From positions 2,170,001 through 2,234,000 of the forward strand of contig RQOL01000772.1 in assembly GCA_013076295.1 (NCBI GenBank): a stretch of DNA of 64,000 nt, read 5' to 3'. The position numbers were made by a program, and so were the translations under genes. Position 1 is the stretch's first letter. Each line of letters begins with the position of its first letter. This document shows, one piece after another, positions 33,580 through 46,200 of the stretch. The notes under the pieces are model-generated. The model saw only the letters and a program-made list of their open reading frames with translations. It had not been told where the DNA came from and made no database searches. The DNA comes from Sanderia malayensis. Lineage: Eukaryota; Cnidaria; Scyphozoa; Semaeostomeae; Pelagiidae.

Positions 33580-36202
33580 ATGGCGAGGATAACAATTGTC
33601 TTTGTTATCTTTGCATTGGTTTGCTTCTTCTTTAATGCTTCACTATGCAAGCCAGAGTTCAAGCATCATAGCCACGAGGAGATGATTAAGTATCTGGATG
33701 GTATAGCGAAAAGATGCCCGAAAATAACAAGAATGTACAACATTGGAAAATCTGTAGATGGAAGAGATTTGGTTGTGATGGAAATGAGTGACAACCCAGG
33801 AAAGCATGAATTGATGGAGCCGGAGTTTAAATATATTGGTAATATGCATGGAAATGAAGTAGTTGGCCGTGAAATGCTGCTGCTATTGCTGGATTATTTT
33901 TGCGATGAATACACCAAGGGAAATAAAGAAATAAAAGGTTTGATTGATAATACTCGGATTCATATCTTGCCAACAATGAACCCAGATGGCTATGCGAATT
34001 CTCATGAAGAAGACTGTGATAGTGTTGAGGGTAGAGCAAATGATGATGGTGTCGATTTGAACAGGTATATGTATATTCATTTTGATCGGGGAAAAATTTA
34101 AGACTGTTTTGCAAAAAGTTTCAAGAAATGAGGTCATTGTCACATCAGGAGATGAAACACACTAAATGAGCTAATTTATATGATCAATTTCCTGACTGCT
34201 TCATTAAAGATTCGAGGATGATCAAGTTTTCCTGAAATTAAACAATTGATATATTTTGAAAGATTTCAGACATGAAATGTTTCTAAACAGGCAAAGTTTT
34301 TCTCAACTTCACCTGCTCTACTTCAAATGAATGAATTATGCATTGCAAACAATCATAGACTCCACAAATATTTGTGAAAAAACATCTGTTTTCTAATTAA
34401 CAAACGCAGTGGTTCTCCCTTTCATATAATTATGTAATTTCCATCATGACAGGTGGAATATTAATTATTCATGAGGTAATATCTAAATATCAACTCTTAG
34501 TTTAATAGAAATTTCTTTGACAATTAGAATGTTCATACATTCTGCAAAGAAATCAAAATTATTTGAGATGTAAACCACAATCATACTAGTTATTTATCCG
34601 ATTCTTAAACTGGTAGGTTCCAGGAAGTTTGATCATTCAAAAGGTTATGCAATATGTAATTATTATTTCTAGAAATTTCCCGGATCAGTTCAAGAAACAG
34701 GGTCCTGCAGAAAAGGAGACAAAGGATGTAATGAAATGGATCAGCGATATTCCATTTGTCTTGTCTGCAAATCTGCATGGTGGTACATTGGTTGCAAACT
34801 ATCCGTTTGATGATAACAAAGACTTTGTTGATAAATACAGCAGAAGTCCGGACGATGATGTTTTTCGAAGTCTTGCTTTGACATATTCTACAAATCATGC
34901 TACAATGTGGAAAGGAAAGCCTCATTGCCGGGATACCTACGAAGAAGTCTTTCAAGAAGGTATTTTTTTTATCAATTCCTCTTGCGTTATTGCTGGATGA
35001 TAAGTTGATAATACTCCTGACTCTACTAGCTACTGCCGTATGATGATTGAGTTTGTCTTTGTCAGGTTGCATGGTACTTCGTTTAACGTTTGTTTAATCA
35101 TTAAAAACAGGTATAACAAATGGTGCCAAGTGGTATAGCGTTGCTGGTGGAATGCAGGATTATAATTACCTGAACAGCAATTGCTTTGAAATCACAGTTG
35201 AAATGGGATGTTGTAAGTATCAGTCACACACTCGCCTACCCAAACATTGGCGAGAACACAAAAATGCCCTCATCCAATTCCTTGCTGCAGTTCACATGGG
35301 AATCAAAGGCCTCGTCAAGTATGTTTATGTAGATAATTCATTATATTTATATTAGACCATATATTTGTATTTTATTTCTCTCTTTTTTCATAAAACTTGC
35401 TTATTTTTGGCATTATTCCCATTTTGAGGGAAGGGGGCCTAATAAATTGTTGCTTCTGACAAAGGGGACTAGCAGGAGAAGAGGGCTTAGAAGAGAATTT
35501 CTGGTAATTAAGTCCTGTACTAAATTGTTATGTGACAAACCTCTTTGTATTGCCATTTGAGCATTTCATCCCTTGGTTCTTCTCACACTATAATTTACTC
35601 ACGGTCAAACATGACTTCTAAGGCATATGCTCACTGTGTGACTAAATAAGTTCTCCTTGTGTCTCTAGGTTTTCCAATGGTACTGTTATACCCAATGCAG
35701 TTATACAAGTCACAGGACGGAAGCACAAAGTCGTCTCAACAAAATATGGAGATTATTTCCGTCTTCTCCTTCCGGGAAGTTACAAGGTCACCGTGGTAGC
35801 CGCCGGAAACAACATAACAGTGGATGTAGTTGTTGGCAAAGACAAGCCAACAATTGTTGACTTTGTCTTCTCAGATGATTCTGTAACAGCCCAATCAGTA
35901 CATCCATCACCCAGAGTGAACGAACCACGAGAGAAAGAGGAAAACACGGTGAACAGAGGTCTATGTCTGATGCAACTGGTAATACCAACGCAGAAATGCA
36001 TGCTGACAAGCCAGGGCCAAAAGCAATTAGCAAAAGAGGTTTATCAGATAATGCCATTGCAGCTGTTGTTATTATTACAATTGGTTTCATTGTCTGTGTT
36101 GTGGCAGGGGTTGTCTTGTTTAGAAGGCTTAAGGAGCTCAGAGAAGTCGAGAAGGGATACAGCAAAATTGGAGAGGATCCTGAAAGCTTAACAATGAAAT
36201 AA
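33580..36202 (+). CDS. M14 metallocarboxypeptidase, N/E subfamily (CPM/CPD-like), membrane-anchored
   Basis: Removes C-terminal Lys/Arg from peptides, outside the cell or in the secretory path. Exons 33580-34064, 34673-34959, 35111-35318 and from 35669. A signal peptide (ITIVFVIFALVCFFFNASLC) is followed by the catalytic domain. Zinc ligands are seen in GNMHGNEVVGRE and ANLHGGTLV, substrate-binding Asn-Arg in DLNRNFPD, the active-site Tyr region in GGMQDYNY and catalytic Glu in FEITVEMGCCKY, so the enzyme looks active. The transthyretin-like domain follows (IKGLVKFSNG to KYGDYFRLLLPGSYKV). Read straight through, the frame ends at 36191 (500 residues). A frame change near 35959-35993 gives instead a classic transmembrane tail (AIAAVVIITIGFIVCVVAGV, then a short cytosolic end) stopping at 36202 with AATAAA overlapping the stop. 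I favour the second (492 residues if 35 nt are removed). Vertebrate CPM is GPI-anchored, so the membrane helix is closer to CPD in this respect. Confidence 0.9.
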
Positions 36203-37241
36203 AATTACACAATTTAATTCTTGAATATATCTTCTGTAACCATTTCTTTTCTTTTTTATTGAATATTCGGGGAAGCTGGCTTGATCTCTCTCTTGGTAAT
36301 TTCGTTTTACTTTTCATTGTTATTTTATTTTCAAGTAAGATATGGGTTAGATTTAGATTTAGATTTAGATTTTGGTATTAGTTGATTATTTATGCAATGT
36401 ACAGTGGAAGCAACATCTTTCTTTGGTAGCTCAAATTTACTTTTGAATCTATTTGAATTTTGGATGTTGTATAGTATATGTTTCCAAATACTTATGTTGC
36501 AACTACCTGTCACTATTTAAGGTAAATGACTGCATTAATAACTTAGAAAACATATTATCAATTGGATTACTTTTAGATCATCAATATATTACATTACTGA
36601 TTCAACCGACTGTACTCCTTCGTAGCGACATGCCATGCAGTTCATCAGAAAGTTGATTACGTGAAGTGATGACGTCATATTTTGTCTGAAGTACTCCATA
36701 TAGCAAGTAACAGGTCTCTGAAATCCACAACAACGCACGCACCGCGGTTTTTTTTTCCAAAATGCAAATATGGCGAGTTATTGTTTGTTTTTTCGTCTTC
36801 ATTTCGCGATTATAGAGCATTTATGCACTTACATTGTTAAATATTGATGACAAATTATTGCAGATGGACTTTTGCAAAAGAGCATACAGCTGTTGTTACA
36901 GATATGCAGCAGGCATCGTCTATTGTATGTCCATATCCAATCGGCCTAACCAGTCCATTCAGCCTGGTTTAGTTTAGGGCCTAGTTTATTGATTAACGTA
37001 GCAGTGAACAATACTTTGAATGTCGTCGTATTTATGCGGGAATATTGAGCTAGATAGCTGGCGCATGGATGTTAGATAAAGCTCGGAAGAAGATAAATTG
37101 ATAGTTTATTATTGAATTTCTTAAAGAAACTAATCTTGGCTTTCACATGAATAAAAGGAGAGCAGAGCAGGTGCAAACCTTTCGCTAATAGTTGCATTGA
37201 AAGGGCGGAAAGATTGTAGAAACATTAAATCATATAGGACA
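36203..37241. other. Spacer and 5' region of NCoR
   Basis: Contains a short (TTTAGA)n run at about 36350-36373. Untranslated first exon(s) of NCoR probably lie here but cannot be placed. No gene is recognised. Confidence 0.4.
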
Positions 37242-40200
37242 ATGTCAAGACAAAGCTCAGGATATCATAGTAACAGGTAAGATGTTTTCTTCAATTATAA
37301 TTCCAAGAGTAATATGGTGTTGTATCCAATCCATTATGATTCAAGATGAAGGAAGCCATCATCAGTTAGTAAAACACATATCTTGACTTTACTTTCTTAT
37401 AATATCCTAGAGTAAAAATTAAATTTAAAAAGAAATTAACTAATTACATTATCCCTTGGCAAGTAGAGTTTTCCCTTGTTTGTGTTATAGAAAAGATAGG
37501 AGGGACAATAATCAGCAGAAACATTTTGGCATTGAATCCTGGTATGGCACTGGTGAATGTCACCCAGGATTCAACAAAAGGTATTGTATATATTTACTTG
37601 CAATTACCCCCTGAATGATCTACAGATCTCAGTATGAGTCAATTAGAAATGGAAATATTCCAGGGGTTATTTTGGCTATCCATGTGAAAAAAGCCCTTGG
37701 AATCAAAGAGAAACAGCTAAAATGCAGAAGGAATGTTTGCGTAGGTTGAATTCAGTTGACGTAATCTTAGGAAAGTCTAAGTTTTGTGTTTCAAAATAGG
37801 TGTGAAGATGTCAACAATCTTGCGCTGCATCTGTTGTTTACTTTATGGCAAGCTGACATTTTCTCATTGTTTGCTTTTATAATTATACGTGTTATAACTT
37901 GATAATAGTTCTGCTGGAGATTTTGGTTCAGCACCCAAGAGAATAAGAAGCAATGATCGGTATTACCAAAGATCTCAATCAACGGAAGAACGACAGGTTT
38001 GTATTGTCATTTAGCTCATTATTCCTCCCACCCTGTACTGTGTATGACGCACCAACTTTGAAGCATCTGGTATTGTAGCGTGATAATTACACTGTTTGTT
38101 TTTATTACAGGATGCTAGTTATGATCCGTACACAGATTTCAGTACAGATGCAGAAAGAGAAGACCGCATGTATGATCCTTATTCATCCTAACATTGCCAA
38201 GGATGTCTGTATCTCTATAATACTTAACTATTACTCACTGATGAGTATCATATGAGTATGTAAGCTATGGATTTTTGTTTGTTGTGGACTACCGGTTTCA
38301 ATTGAGCATCTTGAACACCTTTTTCTTCATTTCTTTTAAAATTTCATTTCAATGCACAGAGACACAAGACAAGCCTATAATAAATACAATTTCATACAAT
38401 GCAAGAGAATAACAACAACGTAAATCAATAATTAATGTTTAAATGTTCAGTCTATCTTGCACGAAATGAACAACCATGAGTTTTCTCAACCTTCATCCTC
38501 AACCTGATTAGCATGTTATTTTAAGAATGTGTAACTTCTCTTTATTGGCAGGGATAAGTCAAGAGGACAAAGCTATTCACGAGATCAACAACCGAAGGAT
38601 TATGATAAAAGTTACCATCCTTATTCTCAGTCAAGAAGCTTCTCTCAATCTGACCCAAATGTCTTGAGACAACACCATTCTTCGAAATTTGTGTCACCAC
38701 AAAGTAAAGAGAGGCATCAGGAGTTATATTATCACCAGAAACCCGGAGGAAGTTACAGCAAAGTTGAAGCTTGGAAGTCTACTGATGAATCAGTGAATAC
38801 ATTCAGAGATGACGCATTGAATCCCCCTGAGCATCATGCTGCATTAAGTCAATGGTCAAGGAGATCTCACCAACCTGGAGACAGAACTGAAGAGTATTCG
38901 GGCCAAATGTTGGGCAGATCTAGAGACAGTTTCCACAGTAGAAACCAACAACATTATACCTATGATAAAGATACTGGTTTGTATGGGTCGTACAAGGAAG
39001 CTAATATGCCGGTACCTGGCACATTTGGCAGTATGCATAGGAAAACAACAGCACAAAGAGATGATGTTGTTGTTGCGCACAGAGATTATCAATCACGTGT
39101 ACTTGGTCAACAAACTGAAAAGGCAACAGATTATTCATTTGATTCTTTAAAACAACATCATACTTCTGTAGACATTGGCAAAAGTGCTGTTATCAGGGAT
39201 ATTGTCGAGAGCAAAGCTGGTCAAAGTCAGTCACCAAGGAAAAGCTATGGCACAAGGATGATCGATGTTGGAAGTCATGTTATGGAGGAGCAGAAAGGTG
39301 GGAGCTTGTATTATTCAGTTGCTGGCACAGGTGCAAAGGAGACAGAGAAAGCTGTATCTATGGAGACATTGCCCAACTCTCCCAAGAGTGTTGGTGTTTT
39401 GAAGAAAGGTCTAGAAACATTTAAAGGTGATCCAGTTGATCTGTTGACACCTGCTGAGCAGAAAAGTTTGCTTGTTGAGAAAAATGGCAGCTTGAAACAG
39501 AATTTGAGTTCTAACATGGAGAGAGTAAATTCTGATGAAGAGAAGAAAGATGTTTGTGCGGTTATGAAAGAAAATCTTCAAGCTGAACCTCTCGAGGCAA
39601 AAATATCAGATGATAAACAAGAAGATGATCCAAAGAAATTGTTATCAATTACGTCAACAGAAGAAGAAGATAGCGCTGCATCCAAGAAGAAGGAATCTCT
39701 TGAAATCTCTGTTCAGGGTAACAAATCAAATTTGACACCTCTACTTCCGCCGCAATTGTCTTTTATCAGCTAGAGATATGTTTTGTTGAATTTTCAGGTG
39801 CAGAAAGTAAGAGTGATAGAGTTGAGACAGAGGAAGAAATAGTTTCTAAACTCGACAAGATGGATAAAGATATTTTAGAATGTGAACAGAATGTCAATGA
39901 ATTAGAAGAGATTGAGGTTTGGATTGTGTTTAATTGCAACATCCCGATCATTGCTACATTTCAAATAAATCATTCTATTTACTTAATTTATTTTTTGATT
40001 CGTCAAATTCCCTTTCTTTGTCTCTCAATTTATTAACTGATCTTTTTGTGTCCATGTTTAGTTGCAGATTGAGAAAGATATAGAACAGCTTGAAGACGAA
40101 ATAAAGAAGAAAGAAATAGCCGATATACCTGAAGAGAAAGCAGAAATTAAAACAGAGGGTACAAGAGACGAACTGATGGATTATTTTGTTGCTAAATTCA

Positions 40201-43200
40201 CGCCACGAGATACTGAGCTTGTAACAAAAATTTACAAAGAGAATAAGGTACGTGAATTATTTTACCCCCGGGTGTATTGCTAATTGTTACTCACAGTCAA
40301 TAACGATGGCTGATTTAGACGGGTGTTTATGTGAGAGGCTTTCGTGAAGTATTGGGATATATCCCCCTGAACATGCTGTTAATTATAGCTTGTCACAGGG
40401 TCGGGTAGATTTTTCAGGGGGTTTAAGATGAATCAACTTATCAAGGTTTTATTGCGAGGCTCTCCGTTGCATTACAGGCGAGAGCGAGACTGGCCAATGC
40501 TAGTCTTACTAATCTCAACAGTGGAATAATGCACTCTTTAAAGGTAAGTTATGTTTCAAATATGATCATAATTGACTACGTTTATTCACTTATATATTTA
40601 GTTAGGATATACTAAAGTGAATTAGTAATTATTTGTTTTACCATTTCAGCCGTTGTATAACCAACCATCAGACTTGCCTTTTTATTATGAAAATATTCGA
40701 AGGTAAGAGATACCAAATCAACCAATACTTTTCATTACTCTTTGTTTTCATTCTAATTTGAGTTTTTGTTTGATTATTTGTCTTTGTTTTATAGGCATAA
40801 GCAATTTCGAAAGAAACTAGTCAATTTTCTACGAAACAAGAAGTTGGCTATCTTCAGAGCTGTAATTGCGATATTTTCTAATTTATTTGTTTTAACAATA
40901 TATATTTATTTGCTGTATCATATCACCCTGATACAGTAAATAAATAAATAAAGGGCGAGGAGATATGATTATGATTTACAGAATTGTTTATTGAGTTTTC
41001 TGAGATTTCTGATTTTTTGTTTTTTTCAGGAGGAAACAATGAAACAACAGCTCATGAAACAGAAAGAGCTTTGGTTGAAAAAATTAGAAAAAATCGAAAA
41101 CAATGTCAAAAGAAGGTATTATACATTGTCATTGTTTTTAAAGCTCGTGCTAATGAGGATATTTACAGACAGTTTTCATAACTTAAATTGATCATTTTAA
41201 TTTTCTCCAGAGTTGAGTTTGGTAAATCAATTTAATTTTTCCGTTTTGCAGAGCCAAACTGACCAAAGTTCGAGCTTTCTACGAGCGGGAATTTCCTGAA
41301 ATAAAGAGACAACGAGAACAGCAGGAACGGATGACCAGACTTGGTTCACGATCCTCTTGGGGTGCATTTGCCCGCAGTGAGGCTGAATTTGAAGAGATCA
41401 TCGATAACCTTACAGAACTGGAGGTTTGTCTGGCATTTATATTCACTTACACTGCTCTTTTCAACTCCTCTTTCCCTCCTCTCTAATTACCTAGCCCCTA
41501 TTTTAAGGTTATAAGCTCTCAAAAGTTTTACAAGGTTATGTTTTATTAATTTCAGGCAACTGAGAAGCACATGCACCAGTTGGCTGTACATCCACCAAAT
41601 TTACTGCATAAATTCGAGCGCAGAGTGCAATACGGGAATACAAACGGTAAATATTTGTCCACTGTATGCTTTGCGTTGTTACTATTAGGGCATTTGCAGG
41701 GTCTGTTTGTAGAGTAGAATTAATTCAATTAATTTTGCTGATTTGGCAGGGTTGATTAAAGATGTTGAAGCCTTTGAAAAAAGTCGAAAAATTGGAAATG
41801 TTTGGACGGGAGAGGAGCGGAGAAAGTTCAAGGAAAAGTAAGATTTGCACTCGCTTTATAAATTAATTTCTACTTATCTTTAAATATTTGAAATGCTCAG
41901 CTATTGTGATGGTAAAGAAAGTATTATGCTGTCACTTCATCGATGTGGATAGTGGCCTCTGATTCACACGTAAAATGCACCAAATTGAGGCTGGAAGACA
42001 GTGCTCGTTTTAATTAGCTTTCTTTCTACTTATCTTCTTCCTTATAGGTTCACACAGCATCCGAAAGATTTTGGCAAGATTGCAACTTTTCTTCCGAAGA
42101 AGGTATGGCATATGTGACATCGTTTTATATCACTATGCGAATTTACTATTTCTCTTGTTGATTTTAATAATTTACAATATTTTATTTGTTGTTTGTTTCA
42201 GTGTGTATCCGACTGCGTTCTATATTATTATCAAAATAAGAAAAGAGAGCATTTCAAAGTTTCTTTAAAGAAAGCGAGTAAGAAGACTGGCAGACTCCAA
42301 AGACAGGTATTTCACGTTATCCTTGCATCCTACTAGTTTAGCTACAGTAGCTGACTCATCAAGCATTTGTGCTTGCCATGCAATGAGATAGATCGACTTT
42401 TCGATTTTCTGGTCTTTAGTGGCCTCCTGCAGTCCCACGCTTGCTAGAAGAATCCTGAAGTCATTCTTAATTTATTCTTGATCAACTAGCTCAACTCTGG
42501 TGGCAAAGTGGTTGGCACTTGTGCTTGCCACTCATGGAGTCGCTGTTCGATTCCCTGCATGCCACTGAAGTTGAAATTGAAATTAGATGAAGTTGAGTTG
42601 AAATTAAAGAGGGCCGGTTGAAATTTCGTCTTTCAGGCTCGAAATGGTTTTTCGGCGTTTGTGCCGAAAAACCATTGAACCCATCCGATGTACTCAGTCT
42701 GTGGTACGCCGGGGGCCACACACCAGTCGGATATTATAGACCTTAACCGAAATCACCACAAGCCCTTTTAATACTCAGCGTATATCGTTCTTGTGTGTGT
42801 CCCGATATATAATGTCTTATGTAAAATACTTATGCAGATACTTCTGCATAGTTCTAACAAATGAGGGGACAGCTCAACCCGCATGCGCACACGATTACGA
42901 ATGGTTGTGGGTGCTGGTGTTAAATCAGCGCCAAGAAAATAACATTCAGTGTACGTAAATTTACTGACAGTTATCAGACGGTGATTTGAATTAATTAATT
43001 TCTTTTTTAGCTTGTAAGTACATTGACGTATGCTCAACCAATTCCTCACATACAAATCGAGCAGCAGCCAGTAAAAACGAGGTAATACATATTCTCGCAA
43101 TTTTCTTTTGATATAGAAAATTGTACTTGCATCTTTTTGAGATTTTGGCATTTTAATTTGTCAACGATACTGTTTTATATTGCATTTTATGTTATTCATT

Positions 43201-46200
43201 GATCTTTTTCTTTTTTTAGACAAAAAGAACGGGAAAGAGAAAGAGAAAGGGAGAAAGACAAACCAAAAGAGCTTGACAACATTGAAAAGGAAACCGAGGC
43301 TGTTGAAACCCAAAACGAGGCTGCTGATATTCAACCACCCATGCCTACAACAGATAATGAAGCAAGCGTAGTAGTGCCTGAACAACCGATGATATTAGAA
43401 GCAGCCTCGGTTCCAGTCAGCCAGGATGAACCGAGACAGTCAGTAGATGAACTCATTGCGAAATATTTGGCTAAAAAACCATTACTTGGTTTGTTTATGT
43501 TATTTTTTCTCATGCATATATATCTATCTTCATTCTCGCCTTTTGAGTATCAATATATTTTTGTTGGTTACTTATTATTATTTCTATTATTCTTTATCTT
43601 TTAGCTGAAATGGTGGATCCCTCTCGCTGGTCTGAAATTGAAATATCCAAAGCCGTTGAAGGTGAGAGATGTTTTTGTTCTCACTCCAAACGTGGTATAT
43701 CTGTTTCATGATATACGGATTAGAAGGAACTCCTTTTTAGCTTCATATATGTTCAAGCTGTTTTAGCCTGAGAAATTTTGAGCGTATGATTTTCAATGGC
43801 TTTAATTGTTGTTATAATTATTTTAGGGTTAAAGCGGTACGGTAGAAATTGGTCAGCCATTGCTAAGTTGGTAAGCACCAAGTCTGAAGCCCAATGTAAG
43901 AATTTCTATTTCAACTACAAAAGAAAATTCCACCTGGAATCTATCTTGGGAATTGCCAAGCAGGTAAGCTTGCGTCATTTGTTTTATATCAGCGATAGCT
44001 GTCGGATATCTGTCGGCTAACTGTCGGATAGCAGTCGGGTAACTGTCGGGTAACTGTCGGATATCTGTCGGTCTCCTTTAGTCGGATTCGATTCACACAT
44101 ATAGTCGAAGCTAGTGTATTGGCATATATTCTTGGTATGGAAGGTTAGGCTATGCTTGGTTGATCTACCCCATCCGCACTGTTCTGAATTGACATTACGG
44201 AAGTTTTCATTGAAGCGTGCGTCAATTATTATCCAGTGCCTTGCATACTAGTGTTTCATGAAATTTCACGAGTGTGGTGAAGTTATTTTAACCTGTATTA
44301 CTGGATCACGGCTTTATAATCACTCGTAGACGTCTGTGTTGCCTGTTTTACTGTGTTTTGGGACATTCAGCCAGCACACAGACATGGTTGAGTTTTCTTG
44401 ATAATGTAGCTAATACCATGCTTTGCAGTAGTTTGATTTAACATTGACTTGAACTATTTAAAGGTTCGAAGGAGCAGCCAGCTTGCAATATGTGGATCAC
44501 CACAAACATTTTTGGATGTAAACGAGACAAAGCTAAGAGATATGCGGTCCCACAAGGCTTTGCGGGAATCCATAGATATCCCATCAGTCTCTGCCGCAAG
44601 CAATGATGGTCTGCAGGTTGATGACGTTGACATGGCAGCGGAAAAATCAGATAATGACGACGAGGATGCCCCAGAGGCAGGTGTGAAAAGTCACACGACG
44701 GTCCCTGATAGTCAATCTAAACAATCAGTGAGTCAGGGCGTTGCAATCGATCGGGTGACCAAATCAGATCTTGATATTTCAACCAATGAGAAAGCTGAAC
44801 AGCAGAAGTTGATTGGTTCCGATAATTTATCACAAAGTATTGAATTGGATGCTGGTCTGGAGACAAGTAAAACCAATGACGCTGCGAAGGAACAAGGTAG
44901 GAGAATTTCTTGCCACTATTTGTTGTCACCCGTTGTTAAACAATATGAAATCATGCAATTTTACCGGCATACTTCAGATTACTGAGATTGATTATGTTAT
45001 TTCTACAGACAAGGACGCGAACATTGATGTCAAAAAGTCGACTGTTTCAGCCGTTGTTACGTCATCTAGAGATGCTGCAACATGCAGACTTTTGCCACCT
45101 CCTTTGACCAAAGTCATTCACGTGTCCACACAGCAGCCACAGACCTCTGCGAAGGCGATTGCTTCGATTTCAAGTCCAATATTGCAAGGCATATCATTGC
45201 AAAGTGAGATCGGTGCATTTAAAAAGAAGGTTCATGATATGTCTTTGTCTAATAATAATGACAGCTCAATCTACGACCATTCTTCGTCCAGTATCATTGT
45301 TGCTTCTCACCCAGCTTCTTCAAAGTATTTTCAACACGACATTATGTACGAGCCTCGTGTTCAGTTGAACCCTCGTTTTCCGTCAGATGTGAATATCCGT
45401 CAAGCGCAGTCTCATTCTGAAGCAAAGGCTATGAAGCATCCTCCGTATTTATCTGCTGTCATTCGTTCCACAATGGACCATTCATCGGCCATTGAGGCTT
45501 TCACGGCGGGAAAACCCCCCTTGATGACTGTGCATGCTGCCGAAGCAAGTATTTCGAGTGCATCTGTAAAGTATCCATTTTCAAACTATGCCAATCCTCA
45601 CGACGGAGGCAGCGTCAGTCAAAATGCACCGCGTGATACTACATCACCACGAGAGGCAGAGAAAGAAAGACGCTACATGACTGTTGGCCTCGGCTTGGCA
45701 GATAAAAATGTCATCATGCATCAAAACGAGGCGATGTTGCGTCATCAAGAGATGGGCAGGCAGATGGCAACACAACAACATCCTAATTATATGCCTCGTT
45801 CTCAATTTGATGAACGGCTGTATCAGAATAAGCAAATGATTCCGCAACAGTACGTATTGCAAGGCAAAGAGCAGGCACAACGAACCACAGCTGAGCTGTA
45901 CGAAAGATCTGCAGTGGTGCCTAACTTATCAATGAATTTAGCATCAAGTGTTCCAATGGAGGTCAATCGGATGATACTGTCAGACCAGAATATTAGACAC
46001 AGTAGTCAGTATGAAAGTGACCGTGCTAAAGCGATTGCCAGTCAATTCGACCCCCATTACGCAGGCGGTTTACATCAGCGGTTTGTCGTATCATCTGGGG
46101 TGGATTCCAGAATGCCTGATAATGCGTCGATGAATGCGCATGCGCCGAGCAATGCTCACACGACACTGAATGAATCGCGGATAAGAGAGGATGTATACTT

